Shown here: piece after piece, positions 7,561 to 17,090 of the stretch
Numbering within the stretch: position 1 is the stretch's first letter
Layout: every line of letters begins with the position of its first letter
NCBI GenBank assembly: GCA_903869595.1
Contig: CAIPZV010000040.1
Coordinates: 1-36,606 of the forward strand
Source: an uncultured beta proteobacterium
GTDB lineage: Bacteria; Pseudomonadota; Gammaproteobacteria; Burkholderiales; Burkholderiaceae_C
Direction of reading: 5' to 3'
DNA length: 36,606 nt
Made by a program: the position numbers and the translations under genes
Notes under the pieces: model-generated
Databases searched by the model: none
Told to the model about the DNA's origin: nothing
The model's input: the letters and a program-made list of their open reading frames with translations, nothing else

Positions 7561-8343
7561 ATGAAATTTCAAGTTTGGACCGCCACGGCGGCAACCCTCC
7601 TGGCCCTGGTTGCCGCCCCCACCCTGGCGCAAAACGTGGCCATCGTGAACGGCAAACCGGTTCCCTCGTCCCGCGTGGAAGCCCTGGCTCAGCAAGTGGC
7701 TCGCTCCGGCCGCCCGGTCACGCCAGACATGCAAGGCCAGCTCAAAGAAGAAGTGATCGCCCGCGAAGTATTTAGCCAAGCCGCTATGGCCATGGGCTTG
7801 GACGCTTCTGACGAATTCAAAGCGCAGATGGAGGAAGTGAAGCAATCCATCCTGATCCGCGCACTGTTCGCCGCCTACCAGGCCAAAAACCCGGTTACCG
7901 AATCGGATATGAAAGCCGAGTACGACCGCTATGTGGCGATCAACGCCGGTAAGGAATACAAGGCGCGCCACATTTTGGTGGAAAAAGAAGACCAGGCCAA
8001 GGCCTTGCTAGCGCAACTGAAAAAAGGCGCCAAGTTTGAAGACCTGGCCAAAAAATCCTCTAAAGACCCTGGCTCAGCTGTGAAGGGCGGCGAACTGGAC
8101 TGGGCCAACCCTTCCAGCTATGTGAAAGAGTTTTCTGAAGCCTTAGTGGCTCTCGGCAAAGGCAAAACCACTGAAGCCCCGGTGAAAAGCCAGTTTGGCT
8201 TCCACATCATCCGCCTCGATGACGTCCGCGACGCCAATATGCCTAAGTTCGATGATGTAAAACCCCAAATCTCACAACACCTGACCCAGCAAATTTTGGC
8301 CAAGTACCAGGAAGAACTGCGTAGCAAAGCCAAGATCGAATAA
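7561..8343 (+). CDS. Periplasmic peptidyl-prolyl cis-trans isomerase, parvulin (PpiC/SurA-like) type
   Basis: Secreted foldase of 260 aa. An N-terminal signal peptide (MKFQVWTATAATLLALVAAP, cleavage near TLA-QN at residue 23) is followed by a SurA-N-like helical chaperone region (VNGKPVPSSRVEALAQQVAR, about 30-110). The parvulin domain runs from about 138 to 230, marked by YKARHILVEKEDQAKALLAQ, GGELDWANPSS and KSQFGFHIIRLDDVRD. The protein is expected to assist folding of periplasmic or outer-membrane proteins. A ribosome site AAGGA lies 7 nt before the ATG. It is the last gene of the rightward run and is followed at once by a strong intrinsic terminator. Its low similarity to SurA outside the signature regions makes a specific symbol unsafe. 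Confidence 0.92.
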   Translation: MKFQVWTATAATLLALVAAPTLAQNVAIVNGKPVPSSRVEALAQQVARSGRPVTPDMQGQLKEEVIAREVFSQAAMAMGLDASDEFKAQMEEVKQSILIRALFAAYQAKNPVTESDMKAEYDRYVAINAGKEYKARHILVEKEDQAKALLAQLKKGAKFEDLAKKSSKDPGSAVKGGELDWANPSSYVKEFSEALVALGKGKTTEAPVKSQFGFHIIRLDDVRDANMPKFDDVKPQISQHLTQQILAKYQEELRSKAKIE

Positions 8344-8365
8344 GCGGCTTTATTGGTCCCCATGC

Positions 8366-8391
8366 AAAGCGCGGCCTAGGCCGCGTTTTTT
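8366..8391 (+). terminator. Rho-independent terminator after the parvulin gene
   Basis: A 16-bp perfect palindrome, CGCGGCCTAGGCCGCG (8370-8385), is followed by six T residues and preceded by AAAG, giving a textbook terminator about 25 nt after the stop. On the minus strand the U-run is short, so it mainly serves the plus-strand run. Confidence 0.85.
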
Positions 8392-8418
8392 ATTGAGGTT
8401 TTAGTTTCAAAAGGCAAA

Positions 8419-9192
8419 TTACCGACTACCAACTTGCTGCTCTTTAAACTCACTGCGCCCTGGATTGAAATTATTCACAGCCGCCTCGGACGCATACCCG
8501 ATGGAAAGACCGCTAATCAATTGGTAGGGAACCGGTATTTTGAATTCCGCTCGAATCGGACCAGCCCAAGTCGCAAGCGCACCTTGCGCGCAGGTGGCCA
8601 AACCGTTGGCATGGGCGGAAAGCATTAAGGTATTTAAGAATATGCCGGTGTCCAATACAGAGAATTCACGCAACCCTTTATGCGCAAATAAAAAAATCGC
8701 GGTTGGCGCTCCGAAAAATTCAAAATTTCGCCGCATCTGGCGATTGCGCGCGGCGATGTCTTTGCGTCCAATACCCAGCACTTCGTAGAGCCCAGCCCCT
8801 GTTGCGCGGCGCTGCGGCTGCAAATCATCCGGGTAGGGAAACTGCGTAGAAAAATCACCGTCTGGTAATCCCCGACGCGTCAATAACAAGCGTAATTTCC
8901 CCAAAACACCACCACTTTGGGCTGCCATGCCCAGGTCAAATAGCGTGCAAAGCTCCGCGGAAATTTTGGCGCGCACATCTCCTGATGCGATCGCAATCCG
9001 ATAGGGTTGGGTATTAGACCAACTCGGGGCTCCATTTGCATCTTCCAGAACTTTATTCAGCAATACTTCTGGTATCGCATGCGGCAAAAAGTCCCTGACG
9101 CTTCGGCGCGTACGAATTAATTGCGACAGGGTATCGGAGGGATTGGATGAAGCGTCAAACATGGTTTCAAAAATGGTTGTGGCGAGTGTCAT
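8419..9192 (-). CDS. Nitroreductase family protein (FMN-dependent oxidoreductase)
   Basis: Flavin (FMN) oxidoreductase of the nitroreductase superfamily, which reduces nitroaromatics, quinones or related acceptors with NAD(P)H; the physiological substrate cannot be read here. Signatures: the FMN phosphate motif IRTRRSVRDF near the N-terminus, APSWSNTQPYR for flavin binding, and the C-terminal GLATCAQGALATW and LSIGYASEAAVN. About 257 aa from the ATG at 9192; an in-frame GTG at 9219 is possible, and no strong ribosome site decides between them. Part of the gene is noticeably richer in A+T than its neighbours. A GTGA-N6-TCAC palindrome lies upstream and may control it. It stands alone on the minus strand. 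Confidence 0.88.
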   Translation of the reverse strand: MTLATTIFETMFDASSNPSDTLSQLIRTRRSVRDFLPHAIPEVLLNKVLEDANGAPSWSNTQPYRIAIASGDVRAKISAELCTLFDLGMAAQSGGVLGKLRLLLTRRGLPDGDFSTQFPYPDDLQPQRRATGAGLYEVLGIGRKDIAARNRQMRRNFEFFGAPTAIFLFAHKGLREFSVLDTGIFLNTLMLSAHANGLATCAQGALATWAGPIRAEFKIPVPYQLISGLSIGYASEAAVNNFNPGRSEFKEQQVGSR

Positions 9193-9268
9193 TATTGCAA
9201 TGTGACTTTTCCAGAACACGCTAATCGGTCGCGCGACAACACCTGGGGATTGCTCAGAAAGTATCTCA

Positions 9269-9284
9269 GGTGACCTACATCACG
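9269..9284. promoter_or_regulatory. Candidate CRP/FNR-family operator upstream of the nitroreductase gene
   Basis: GGTGACCTACATCACG contains a perfect GTGA-N6-TCAC inverted repeat, the core layout of CRP-type sites (TGTGA-N6-TCACA). It is centred about 85 nt before the nitroreductase ATG at 9192 (57 nt before the alternative GTG). No convincing -10/-35 pair was found next to it, so the assignment rests on symmetry and location. Confidence 0.35.
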
Positions 9285-9365
9285 GCTTATAAACAGAATC
9301 CGTAAGGGTATTTGGTAAATGCTTTGGGCCAGCACAGGCATCGATGACCGCCCCCTTTAAACCCG

Positions 9366-10100
9366 CTACCCCCGCTGCCACAACCACAGTGCCCCCAGCA
9401 TGACCGGCTGGTGCAGCATGTAGTAGCTCAGGCTCCAGCGCCCCAGAAAAGCCAAGGGTCGCAGCGAAGGGATATTGGCTTGGTGCAGCGGGTGTGCCGC
9501 ATGTCGGTTTAAGACCCATTGCATCGCGGCCATGCCCCCCAGCATCACACCCAGCCAGGGAACCAGGGGGACGTAATCTTCGGTAATCGGCCTGATGCTG
9601 ATCAGGCCCAGCCAGTTGAGCGACATGTCATTGAGCGCCCGGTCCCACCAGCCCGCGTTGATCGCCCAGGGCGCCAGCCATTGCAGGGCTATCAGTGCGC
9701 CGCCCAGCAGCCACAACCAAGGCCCACGCGAACCCGCAAAGCGGGTGACCAGCAGCATCACCGCCATGCCGTGCAAAACACCAAAATAAATAAAGCTGCG
9801 CGCAAACATCAGGTACGAGCTCGCGCTTACCAACAAAGCGCATCCTGCGATCTGCAGCCAGCGTTTGCCAAAGCGGCGCCAGCTTTGGGCTTGCGCTAAG
9901 GCGATAGCTTGGCCCGCGCCTGCGCAGAGTAAAAACAAGCTGAGGATGCAAGTGCGCTGCAGCGTCCAGCGCGGGTCTTGGTAGAAATTGGCTTGCAACA
10001 AACCGGCGTTGGCTAAGTCAAAGCACAAGTGAAACACCGTCATCCACACCATGGCTAGGCCGCGCAGCGCGTCCACCCATTGATAGCGTGCGGTGTGCAT
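9366..10100 (-). CDS. DUF1624 / heparan-alpha-glucosaminide N-acetyltransferase-like membrane protein
   Basis: Multi-pass inner-membrane protein of the YeiB/HGSNAT-like acyltransferase group (DUF1624, COG3503). The family hallmark is the N-terminal VDALRGLAMVWMTVFHLCFD, with the Arg-Gly motif and a histidine in the first membrane helix. About six or seven further hydrophobic segments follow over 244 aa, ending near SLSYYMLHQPVMLGALWLW. Eukaryotic relatives acetylate heparan sulfate, but bacterial members have no settled substrate; transfer of an acyl group to an envelope sugar is only a guess. It lies 67 nt downstream of purL on the same strand and may be co-transcribed, with no functional link apparent. 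Confidence 0.85.
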   Translation of the reverse strand: MHTARYQWVDALRGLAMVWMTVFHLCFDLANAGLLQANFYQDPRWTLQRTCILSLFLLCAGAGQAIALAQAQSWRRFGKRWLQIAGCALLVSASSYLMFARSFIYFGVLHGMAVMLLVTRFAGSRGPWLWLLGGALIALQWLAPWAINAGWWDRALNDMSLNWLGLISIRPITEDYVPLVPWLGVMLGGMAAMQWVLNRHAAHPLHQANIPSLRPLAFLGRWSLSYYMLHQPVMLGALWLWQRG

Positions 10101-10167
10101 GACTTGCGGCCCTATGCAATCAAGCGCAGATTGCGCAGACCAACAGGCCGCGCATCAACCAGAAGGT

Positions 10168-13100
10168 TTAGCCCAGCCATTGGCGTGCGTTGTGCCACAG
10201 ATGCATCCAGGGGCTGCGCGCGCTGATGTCCAGCGCGGTCCAGCTGCTTTGGACATTGCGGAACACGCGCTCGGGGTGCGGCATCATGGCGGTGAAGCGA
10301 CCGTCCGCCGTGGTGACCGCCGTCAGGCCCGCCGGGCTGCCATTGGGGTTGAATGGGTAGGCTTCGGTGCCCTGCCCGGCGTTATCTACAAAGCGCATGG
10401 CACGCAATACTTGCTTGGCGTCGCCGCGCTGCGTAAAGTTCGCAAAGCCTTCACCATGGGCCACGGCGATAGGCAAACGCGCACCCGCCATGCCTTGGAA
10501 AAACAGCGAGGGCGAGTCCAGCACTTCCACCATGGACAAACGCGCTTCAAAGCGTTCGCTTTGGTTGGTGGTAAAGCGCGGCCAGTGGGCTGCGCCGGGG
10601 ATGATGTCGGCCAACTCGGCAAACATTTGGCAGCCGTTGCACACGCCCAATCCAAAAGTATCTTGCCGCGCAAAAAATGCGCTGAACTGGTCCGCGAGGC
10701 GATTGTTAAAAGTAATCGAACGCGCCCAGCCAATACCGGCGCCCAGGGTGTCGCCATAGCTGAAACCGCCGCAAGCCACCAGCCCCGCAAAGTCGCGCAG
10801 ATCGGCGCGGCCGGTTTGCAAATCGCTCATGTGCACGTCAAAGGCCTCAAAGCCGGCTTCGGTAAACGCGTAGGCCATTTCGATGTGCGAATTCACGCCC
10901 TGCTCGCGTAGCACCGCGACGCGCGGCTTGCGCAACAGCAGGGCGGGCGCAGTGGGCGCGGGCTCGGGTGCTAGGCCCGGCGGTAACACCACATGCATGC
11001 CGCTATCGCTTGGCGCGCCAAAAGATGCATGCTCAGCATCGGCGCAAGCCGGGTTGTCGCGCAGGCGGCAAATTTTCCAGCTCACGCTGTCCCAGACCTG
11101 GGCCAGGTCGTGCAAAGACGCGCTAAATACGGACTTGGCGTCGCGCCATATTTCCAAAGTCGGCGCATCAGCGCCCTGGGCCGGGCGCGTCTTGCCGATG
11201 ACATGGCTGTGCTTGGACAGGCCATGGGTGCGCAGCACCGCCATCACCGCGTCGCGGTCTGCGGCGCGCACTTGCAAGACCACGCCTAGTTCTTCGTTGA
11301 ACAGCGCTTTAAGCGTGAGCTCTTCGCGGCGCGCGCCGACCTGGTTTGCCCAGTTTTTGCTGTCGCCCACGTCCATGCGGCTGTCGGACACACCGTCGCC
11401 CTCTATGACCAGCATGTCGACGTTCAGCGCCACGCCCACGCGGCCCGCAAACGCCCTTTCGGCCACGCAGGCCAGCAAGCCGCCGTCGCTGCGGTCGTGG
11501 TATGCCAGTATTTTTTGCTCGGCACGCAATGCGTTAACCGCCTGTACCAGAGCAACCAAATCGTGCGCATCGTCCAAGTCCGGCACCTGGTGGCCTGTTT
11601 GATCCAAGGTCTGCGCGAGGATGCCGGCGCCCATGCGGTTTTTACCGCGCCCCAGGTCGATCAGCACCAGCAGCGCATCGTCCACCTTCTGCAATTGCGG
11701 CGTCAGCGTGGGCCGCACATCGGCGTTGCTGGCAAAGGCCGAAACAATGAGCGACACCGGCGAGCTGACTTTCTTCGCGTTGCCATCTTCGTCCTTCCAT
11801 TGCGTACGCATGGACAGCGAATCTTTGCCCACCGGAATGGATATTCCTAAGGCTGGGCACAACTCCATGCCCACGGCTTGCACCGTGGCATAAAGCGCCG
11901 CGTCTTCACCGGCATCACCGCAGGCGGCCATCCAGTTAGCAGACAGCTTGACGCGCGGCAGTTCAATGGGTGCAGCCAGTAAATTGGTAATCGCCTCGGC
12001 AATCGCCATGCGGCCCGAAGCCGGTGCGTCGATCACCGCCAGCGGCGTGCGCTCGCCCATGGACATGGCTTCGCCGGCAAAGCCTTTGAAGTCGGCCAGC
12101 GTCACCGCACAGTCGGCCACCGGCACTTGCCAGGGTCCGACCATTTGGTCGCGATGGCTCAGGCCGCCCACGGTACGGTCGCCAATCGTCACCAAAAAGC
12201 GCTTGGACGCCACTGTGGGGTGCGACAACACCGCCGTCACGGCGCTTTGCAAAGTGGCGCCGCTTAAGTCCAAAGGCGCAAAGTCGCGGCGCAGGGTTTG
12301 CACATCGCGGTGCATTTTGGGCGGCTTACCCAGCAACACCTCCATGGGCATATCCACCGGCGACGGTGCGCCTGCATCGGCCACGATGAGCTGGCGGTCT
12401 TCGGTCGCCACGCCCACCACCGAAAACGGGCAACGCTCGCGCTCGCATAAAGCAGTCAACAGAGGCAAAGAATCAGCGGCAATCGCCAGCACATAGCGCT
12501 CTTGGCTTTCGTTGCACCAAATCTCTTTGGGCGCCATGCCCGACTCTTCCAGCGGCACAGCGCGCAAGTCAAAGCGCGCCCCGCGACCAGCGTCGTTGCT
12601 CAGCTCAGGAAAGGCATTCGACAGGCCGCCAGCACCCACATCGTGGATCGCCAAAATCGGGTTGGCATCCGCGCCCATCAACCAGCATTGGTTAATCACC
12701 TCTTGCGCACGGCGCTGGATTTCGGGGTTGCCGCGTTGCACGGAATCAAAATCCAACTCGGCTGCGTTAGCGCCCGTCGCCATGGAACTGGCCGCGCTGC
12801 CACCCATGCCAATACGCATGCCCGGTCCACCCAATTGCACCAACAAGCTTCCCGCTGGAAACAGTTTTTTATGCGTTTGGGCCGCATCGATCACGCCCAG
12901 CCCCCCGGCGATCATGATGGGCTTGTGGTAGCCGCGCTGCACCGTGTCCTGGGCGCTCACGGCGCTTTGCTCGAACTCGCGGAAATAACCCAGCAAATTG
13001 GGGCGCCCAAATTCGTTGTTAAACGCGGCCCCACCCAGGGGCCCTTCGATCATGATTTGCAATGGGCTGGCGATATGCGCCGGTTTGCCATAGCCGCCCT

Positions 13101-14178
13101 GCCCGTCCCAGCGCAAGGTGGACACGGTAAACCCGGTCAGCCCGGCTTTGGGCTTGGAGCCGCGCCCGGTAGCGCCCTCGTCGCGAATCTCGCCGCCCGC
13201 GCCAGTGGAGGCGCCGGGAAATGGCGAAATCGCAGTCGGGTGGTTATGCGTTTCCACCTTCATCAAGATGTGTTGAAGGGCCTCGGTTTTGATGTACGGC
13301 GGCGACTGCTGTGCACCCCGGGCTGAGGCTGGCCGGGGTGCAAAGCGCTCAATGGCTGCGCCCTCCATGACCGAGGCATTGTCCGAGTAGGCCACCAGCA
13401 TATGCTGCGGATGCGTCTTATGCGTATGGCGGATCATGCCGAACATGCTGCTGGCCTGCGCCACGCCATCGATACTGAAATCGGCATTAAAAATTTTATG
13501 GCGGCAGTGTTCGCTATTGGCCTGCGCAAACATCATGAGTTCCACGTCCGTAGGGTTGCGCTGCAAACGGACAAAGGCCTGGTGCAGGTAATCGATTTCA
13601 TCCTCGGCCAGGGCCAGGCCGAATTGCACATTGGCCTGCATCAAAGCAGCGCGTCCGCCACCCAGCACATCGCAGTAATCCATGGGCGTCGCGGGCAAGG
13701 CCTGGAACAAGCGCTCGACCTGCGCACGCTCGCGCCACACGCTTTCGGTCATGCGGTCATATATGCAAGCGGCGACGGCTTCAAGCTGTGCTTCATTCAA
13801 GCTACCCGATTGGCCGAGCCAGGATTTGACATGCACCCGGTATTCGATGGCGCGCTCGATACGACGCAATTCAAAACCGCAGTTGTGGGCAATATCGGTA
13901 GCTTTGGATGCCCAGGGCGACAAGGTGCCCAGCCGGGGCGACACTAGCAAGACCTCGCCGCCTTGCTGCTTGGACGCGGGTTCGCCATAGGTCAGCAAGG
14001 CGCCTAAGCGCTCTAGCAAGCCGGGTTCGGGCGGGCTATCGGTGGCCACCCAATGGACATAACGGGCGTCAATCGCGCTGATTTTGTCGTGAACTTGTTG
14101 TAATTGCGCCAGTAACTGCTGGCTGCGGAAAGGGCTTAAGGCGTTGCCGCCTTCGAATGTGCTGGTGTGGAGCGTCAC
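10168..14178 (-). CDS. purL: Phosphoribosylformylglycinamidine synthase (large single-chain PurL)
   Basis: Fourth step of purine synthesis: FGAR + Gln + ATP gives FGAM. It is the large proteobacterial form, 1336 aa. Order: PurS-like N-terminal region ([18 protein letters not shown]), linker, first AIRS-type ATPase domain with [16 protein letters not shown] and [18 protein letters not shown], second AIRS domain with [19 protein letters not shown], then the class I glutaminase domain. In that domain the nucleophile is Cys1180 in FGLGVCNGC, and MPHPERVFR near the C-terminus supplies the His and Glu. I chose GTG at 14178 because family homology begins there; the open frame continues upstream to about 14298 without family-like sequence. 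No ribosome site precedes the GTG, which is odd for such a gene. Confidence 0.95.
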   Translation of the reverse strand: MTLHTSTFEGGNALSPFRSQQLLAQLQQVHDKISAIDARYVHWVATDSPPEPGLLERLGALLTYGEPASKQQGGEVLLVSPRLGTLSPWASKATDIAHNCGFELRRIERAIEYRVHVKSWLGQSGSLNEAQLEAVAACIYDRMTESVWRERAQVERLFQALPATPMDYCDVLGGGRAALMQANVQFGLALAEDEIDYLHQAFVRLQRNPTDVELMMFAQANSEHCRHKIFNADFSIDGVAQASSMFGMIRHTHKTHPQHMLVAYSDNASVMEGAAIERFAPRPASARGAQQSPPYIKTEALQHILMKVETHNHPTAISPFPGASTGAGGEIRDEGATGRGSKPKAGLTGFTVSTLRWDGQGGYGKPAHIASPLQIMIEGPLGGAAFNNEFGRPNLLGYFREFEQSAVSAQDTVQRGYHKPIMIAGGLGVIDAAQTHKKLFPAGSLLVQLGGPGMRIGMGGSAASSMATGANAAELDFDSVQRGNPEIQRRAQEVINQCWLMGADANPILAIHDVGAGGLSNAFPELSNDAGRGARFDLRAVPLEESGMAPKEIWCNESQERYVLAIAADSLPLLTALCERERCPFSVVGVATEDRQLIVADAGAPSPVDMPMEVLLGKPPKMHRDVQTLRRDFAPLDLSGATLQSAVTAVLSHPTVASKRFLVTIGDRTVGGLSHRDQMVGPWQVPVADCAVTLADFKGFAGEAMSMGERTPLAVIDAPASGRMAIAEAITNLLAAPIELPRVKLSANWMAACGDAGEDAALYATVQAVGMELCPALGISIPVGKDSLSMRTQWKDEDGNAKKVSSPVSLIVSAFASNADVRPTLTPQLQKVDDALLVLIDLGRGKNRMGAGILAQTLDQTGHQVPDLDDAHDLVALVQAVNALRAEQKILAYHDRSDGGLLACVAERAFAGRVGVALNVDMLVIEGDGVSDSRMDVGDSKNWANQVGARREELTLKALFNEELGVVLQVRAADRDAVMAVLRTHGLSKHSHVIGKTRPAQGADAPTLEIWRDAKSVFSASLHDLAQVWDSVSWKICRLRDNPACADAEHASFGAPSDSGMHVVLPPGLAPEPAPTAPALLLRKPRVAVLREQGVNSHIEMAYAFTEAGFEAFDVHMSDLQTGRADLRDFAGLVACGGFSYGDTLGAGIGWARSITFNNRLADQFSAFFARQDTFGLGVCNGCQMFAELADIIPGAAHWPRFTTNQSERFEARLSMVEVLDSPSLFFQGMAGARLPIAVAHGEGFANFTQRGDAKQVLRAMRFVDNAGQGTEAYPFNPNGSPAGLTAVTTADGRFTAMMPHPERVFRNVQSSWTALDISARSPWMHLWHNARQWLG

Positions 14179-14210
14179 GGTGCAAGGCCGGCTGGAGGGA
14201 ATAGGCAATT

Positions 14211-14264
14211 TTAGCGGGGCCATGCGCTTGGGGCCATGGGCGCCGCGATGGGGGCAGATTGCAT
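14211..14264 (-). other. Candidate 17-codon leader ORF upstream of purL
   Basis: ATG at 14264 follows a strong GGAGG 4 nt upstream and reads [17 protein letters not shown] before TAA, ending 33 nt before the purL GTG in a different frame. It is the best ribosome site in the whole leader, whereas purL itself has none. It may be a leader peptide that couples translation to purL. It is too short to judge by coding statistics. Confidence 0.3.
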
Positions 14265-14343
14265 AGATCCTCCACAAACCGGACAGATTACTTACCAATA
14301 ACCCGACAAGCTATTTATTCCCGACACTGACGCTCAGCAAAAC

Positions 14344-14371
14344 TTGCCAAAGCGCCAGCCCACCCTACAAT
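14344..14371 (+). promoter_or_regulatory. Sigma-70-type promoter for the C13 peptidase gene
   Basis: TTGCCA (14344-14349, 5/6 to consensus) and TACAAT (14366-14371, 5/6) are separated by 16 bp. Transcription would begin near 14378, about 33 nt before the ATG, leaving room for the GGGAGG ribosome site. This is the cleanest promoter seen in the window. Confidence 0.55.
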
Positions 14372-14410
14372 CTTTTGCACTAAACCAGGCTGATTCAGGG
14401 AGGAAAAGCC

Positions 14411-15283
14411 ATGCGAATTAGCAAATTTTCGGCGCATTGGGCCAAGCTTTTTTTGACCTTGACATTCGCGCTGCTGCTAGGCGCTTGCGCCAGCATGCCG
14501 CCGAGCAAACCCGAGCAAGGCGGCCCGACCCCCGTCGGGAGCTTACAAGCGCAGCTGGATCGCGCCGAGGCGGCACTGGCAAACACGGCAGGCACCGAAC
14601 GCACACTGGTATTTGTGGGCGCCGCATTGCACTCGCAGTCCACGGCGTTTCAAAGCGATATTCTGGCCATGCAGCAACGTCTGGAAAATTTTGGCATGCC
14701 GATGCAAAGCATTATGTTGAGCAATCCGCCCAAAGACCAAAAGATGCTTTTTGCAGCGGCGACGCAGCAAAATTTGAGCGAAGTCTTTTCCCGAGTGGGC
14801 GCATGGTCCGACAAATACCCGCTGACCGTGGTGGTGTTGATCAGCAGCCATGGCAATAAAGACATGCTGGCAATCAACATCGCGGACAAGGACTATCCGC
14901 CAATTCGCTCCTCGTCACTAAGCGCCTGGTTGCGCCGCATCCATCCAGCTTCGCCCAGCGCCGTTCTCTTGTCGGCTTGCTACTCCGGCTCCTTTGTACC
15001 CGCGCTGGGCGATGGCACCCGCGTGCTGCTCACGGCCAGCGCGGCCGACCGCAGTTCTTTCGGGTGCAGCCCCAAATCGACCAACACCTGGTTTATCGAA
15101 AGCCTAATGGAGCAGGGGATGCATCCTGCGCTCAGTTGGAGCGATTCTTTTGCACGCACTGCCAAGCGCGTGGATGCCAAGGAAAAGGAACTCAAGCTCC
15201 TTCCCTCGTTGCCGCAGGCCAGCATTCCGAAAGCTTGGGCGGACGCGCCGCTGAGCGACTGGTTGCGCTGCCTGAGGCCTTAG
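14411..15283 (+). CDS. Lipoprotein with a peptidase C13 (legumain-like, caspase-fold) domain
   Basis: Predicted lipoprotein cysteine peptidase of 290 aa. A type II signal peptide ends in the lipobox LLGAC (acylated Cys26). The residue after the Cys is Ala, not Asp, so sorting to the outer membrane is expected. A caspase/legumain-type fold follows, with a buried strand TVVVLISSHGNKD carrying the candidate catalytic His147, and a second strand SAVLLSACYSGSF carrying the candidate nucleophile Cys190, as in clan CD families. TASAADRSSFGCSPKSTNTW is also typical of bacterial C13 members. Ribosome site GGGAGG lies about 9 nt before the ATG, after a good promoter. Substrate unknown; whether it is active as a protease is inference. 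Confidence 0.85.
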   Translation: MRISKFSAHWAKLFLTLTFALLLGACASMPPSKPEQGGPTPVGSLQAQLDRAEAALANTAGTERTLVFVGAALHSQSTAFQSDILAMQQRLENFGMPMQSIMLSNPPKDQKMLFAAATQQNLSEVFSRVGAWSDKYPLTVVVLISSHGNKDMLAINIADKDYPPIRSSSLSAWLRRIHPASPSAVLLSACYSGSFVPALGDGTRVLLTASAADRSSFGCSPKSTNTWFIESLMEQGMHPALSWSDSFARTAKRVDAKEKELKLLPSLPQASIPKAWADAPLSDWLRCLRP

Positions 15284-15316
15284 GCCGAATACGGCTGGCG
15301 GGGCGGCAAGTAAACT

Positions 15317-15332
15317 GGCGTTTTTCAACGCC
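15317..15332. repeat. Perfect inverted repeat in the ilvD leader
   Basis: GGCGTT-TTTC-AACGCC forms a 6-bp stem with a 4-nt loop, ending 14 nt before the ilvD ATG. It lies after the C13 peptidase stop but lacks a terminal U-run. It would occupy the ribosome-binding region, where no Shine-Dalgarno is otherwise visible. Confidence 0.4.
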
Positions 15333-15346
15333 TTACGAACCGCGCC

Positions 15347-17050
15347 ATGACCGATAAAACCATCCCCATCCTGCCCATCAACCGCCGCAGCGCCAACATC
15401 ACCGAAGGCAAATCGCGTGCGCCCAACCGCTCCATGTACTACGCCATGGGCTATGAGGAAACCGACTTCAAGAAACCCATGGTCGGCGTTGCCAACGGGC
15501 ATAGCACGATTACCCCTTGCAATAGCGGCCTGCAAAAATTGGCGGACGCGGCCATCGCGGGTATCGAAGAAGCAGGCGGCAATGCCCAGGTCTTTGGCAC
15601 GCCCACCATCTCGGACGGTATGGCCATGGGCACCGAGGGCATGAAATATTCCTTGGTCAGCCGCGAAGTGATTTCTGATTGCATCGAGACCTGCGTGCAG
15701 GGCCAATGGATGGACGGCGTGGTGGTCATCGGCGGCTGTGACAAAAACATGCCTGGCGGCTTGATGGGCATGCTGCGGGCCAACGTGCCGGCAATTTACG
15801 TTTATGGCGGAACGATTTTGCCGGGCAGCTACAAAGGCCAAGACCTCAATATCGTCAGCGTGTTCGAAGCCGTGGGCCAAAACGCAGCAGGCAATTTGAG
15901 TGACTTTGATCTGCACGAGATCGAGCAGCGCGCCATCCCCGGCCCCGGCTCTTGCGGGGGCATGTACACCGCCAACACCATGTCCAGCGCCTTCGAAGCC
16001 CTGGGCATATCGCTGATTTATTCCAGCACCATGGCCAATCCGCACGACGAAAAGCTCAACTCGGCCAAAGCGTCTGCCCAGGTGTTGATCGAAGCGATTA
16101 AGAAAGACATCAAACCGCGCGATATCGTGACGCGTAAATCCATTGAAAACGCAGTCGCCGTCATCATGGCCACCGGTGGCTCCACCAACGCCGTGCTGCA
16201 CTTTTTGGCCATCGCGCATGCCGCCGAAGTGGAGTGGACTATCGAGGACTTTGAGCGCGTACGCGTGAAAACCCCGGTCTTGTGCGACCTCAAGCCCAGC
16301 GGCAGATACCTGGCCGTGGACCTGCACCGCGCAGGCGGCATTCCCCAAGTCATGAAAACTTTGCTGGTGGCTGGACTGCTGCACGGCGACTGCCTGACGA
16401 TTACCGGCCAAACGATTGCAGAAGTGCTCGCCGACATCCCCGATGCGCCGCGCACCGACCAGGACGTGATCCGCCCCATCAGCAATCCGATGTACGCCCA
16501 GGGCCACCTGGCGATATTGAAAGGCAACCTCTCGCCCGAAGGCTGCGTGGCCAAAATCACCGGCCTGAAGAAACCGGTGATGACCGGCCCGGCCCGCGTG
16601 TTTGACGACGAGCAATCGGCGCTCAAAGCGATTCTGGCCGGCAAGATCGTGGCTGGCGACGTGATGGTTTTGCGCTACCTCGGCCCCAAAGGTGGCCCCG
16701 GTATGCCCGAAATGCTGGCCCCCACCGGCGCGCTCATAGGCGCGGGCTTGGGCGAGAGCGTGGGCTTAATTACCGATGGCCGTTTTTCCGGCGGCACCTG
16801 GGGCATGGTGGTAGGCCATGTGGCGCCCGAAGCGGCGGTCGGCGGCACGATTGCCTTTATCCACGAAGGCGACTCGATCACCATCGACTCACACGCCTTG
16901 TTGCTGCAACTCAACGTGCCGGACGAAGAAATCGCCAAGCGCCGCGCCGCCTGGACAGCCCCCGCACCGCGCTACACGCGTGGCGTGCAAGCCAAGTTCG
17001 CTTTCAATGCCTCCACCGCCAGCAAAGGCGCGGTACTGGACGACTATTGA
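15347..17050 (+). CDS. ilvD: Dihydroxy-acid dehydratase
   Basis: Third common step of isoleucine/valine synthesis: dehydration of 2,3-dihydroxy-3-methyl acids to 2-oxo acids, in the cytoplasm with an iron-sulfur cluster. Length is 567 aa, as usual for the shorter dehydratase class. Candidate cluster cysteines: C58 in TPCNSGLQ, C131 in [11 protein letters not shown]203 in [17 protein letters not shown]. Conserved substrate-side stretches include [12 protein letters not shown] and [17 protein letters not shown] near the C-terminus. It sits alone here, far from ilvBHC at the right end, but supplies the same pathway. It converges with xseA, 40 nt away. No ribosome site is visible before the ATG; a hairpin occupies that place. 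Confidence 0.96.
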   Translation: MTDKTIPILPINRRSANITEGKSRAPNRSMYYAMGYEETDFKKPMVGVANGHSTITPCNSGLQKLADAAIAGIEEAGGNAQVFGTPTISDGMAMGTEGMKYSLVSREVISDCIETCVQGQWMDGVVVIGGCDKNMPGGLMGMLRANVPAIYVYGGTILPGSYKGQDLNIVSVFEAVGQNAAGNLSDFDLHEIEQRAIPGPGSCGGMYTANTMSSAFEALGISLIYSSTMANPHDEKLNSAKASAQVLIEAIKKDIKPRDIVTRKSIENAVAVIMATGGSTNAVLHFLAIAHAAEVEWTIEDFERVRVKTPVLCDLKPSGRYLAVDLHRAGGIPQVMKTLLVAGLLHGDCLTITGQTIAEVLADIPDAPRTDQDVIRPISNPMYAQGHLAILKGNLSPEGCVAKITGLKKPVMTGPARVFDDEQSALKAILAGKIVAGDVMVLRYLGPKGGPGMPEMLAPTGALIGAGLGESVGLITDGRFSGGTWGMVVGHVAPEAAVGGTIAFIHEGDSITIDSHALLLQLNVPDEEIAKRRAAWTAPAPRYTRGVQAKFAFNASTASKGAVLDDY

Positions 17051-17068
17051 ACAATGCCTGATGGGGCC

Positions 17069-17086
17069 GGGCGCTGCATAGCGCCC
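17069..17086. terminator. Hairpin in the convergent ilvD/xseA gap, possible two-way terminator
   Basis: GGGCGCT-GCAT-AGCGCCC forms a perfect 7-bp stem with a 4-nt loop in the 40-nt gap between two convergent stops. Only AACTTT follows on the plus strand and there is no U-run on the minus strand, so it is at best a weak intrinsic terminator. Confidence 0.45.
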
Positions 17087-17090
17087 AACT

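Noticed and set aside
10093..10911. A 272-codon plus-strand frame opposite the 3' end of purL and a similar 274-codon frame near 12502-13326
   Set aside because: Both are shadows of the purL reading frame with low-complexity composition and no domain signature.
14179..14298. A 40-codon N-terminal extension of purL starting at a TTG
   Set aside because: No family homology, no ribosome site, and a better-initiated mini-ORF overlaps it in another frame.
15104..16615. A 503-codon open frame on the minus strand opposite ilvD
   Set aside because: It is antisense to a certain gene, is rich in His, Gly and Arg as expected from GC-biased shadow frames, has no recognizable motif, and reads through two unrelated genes.
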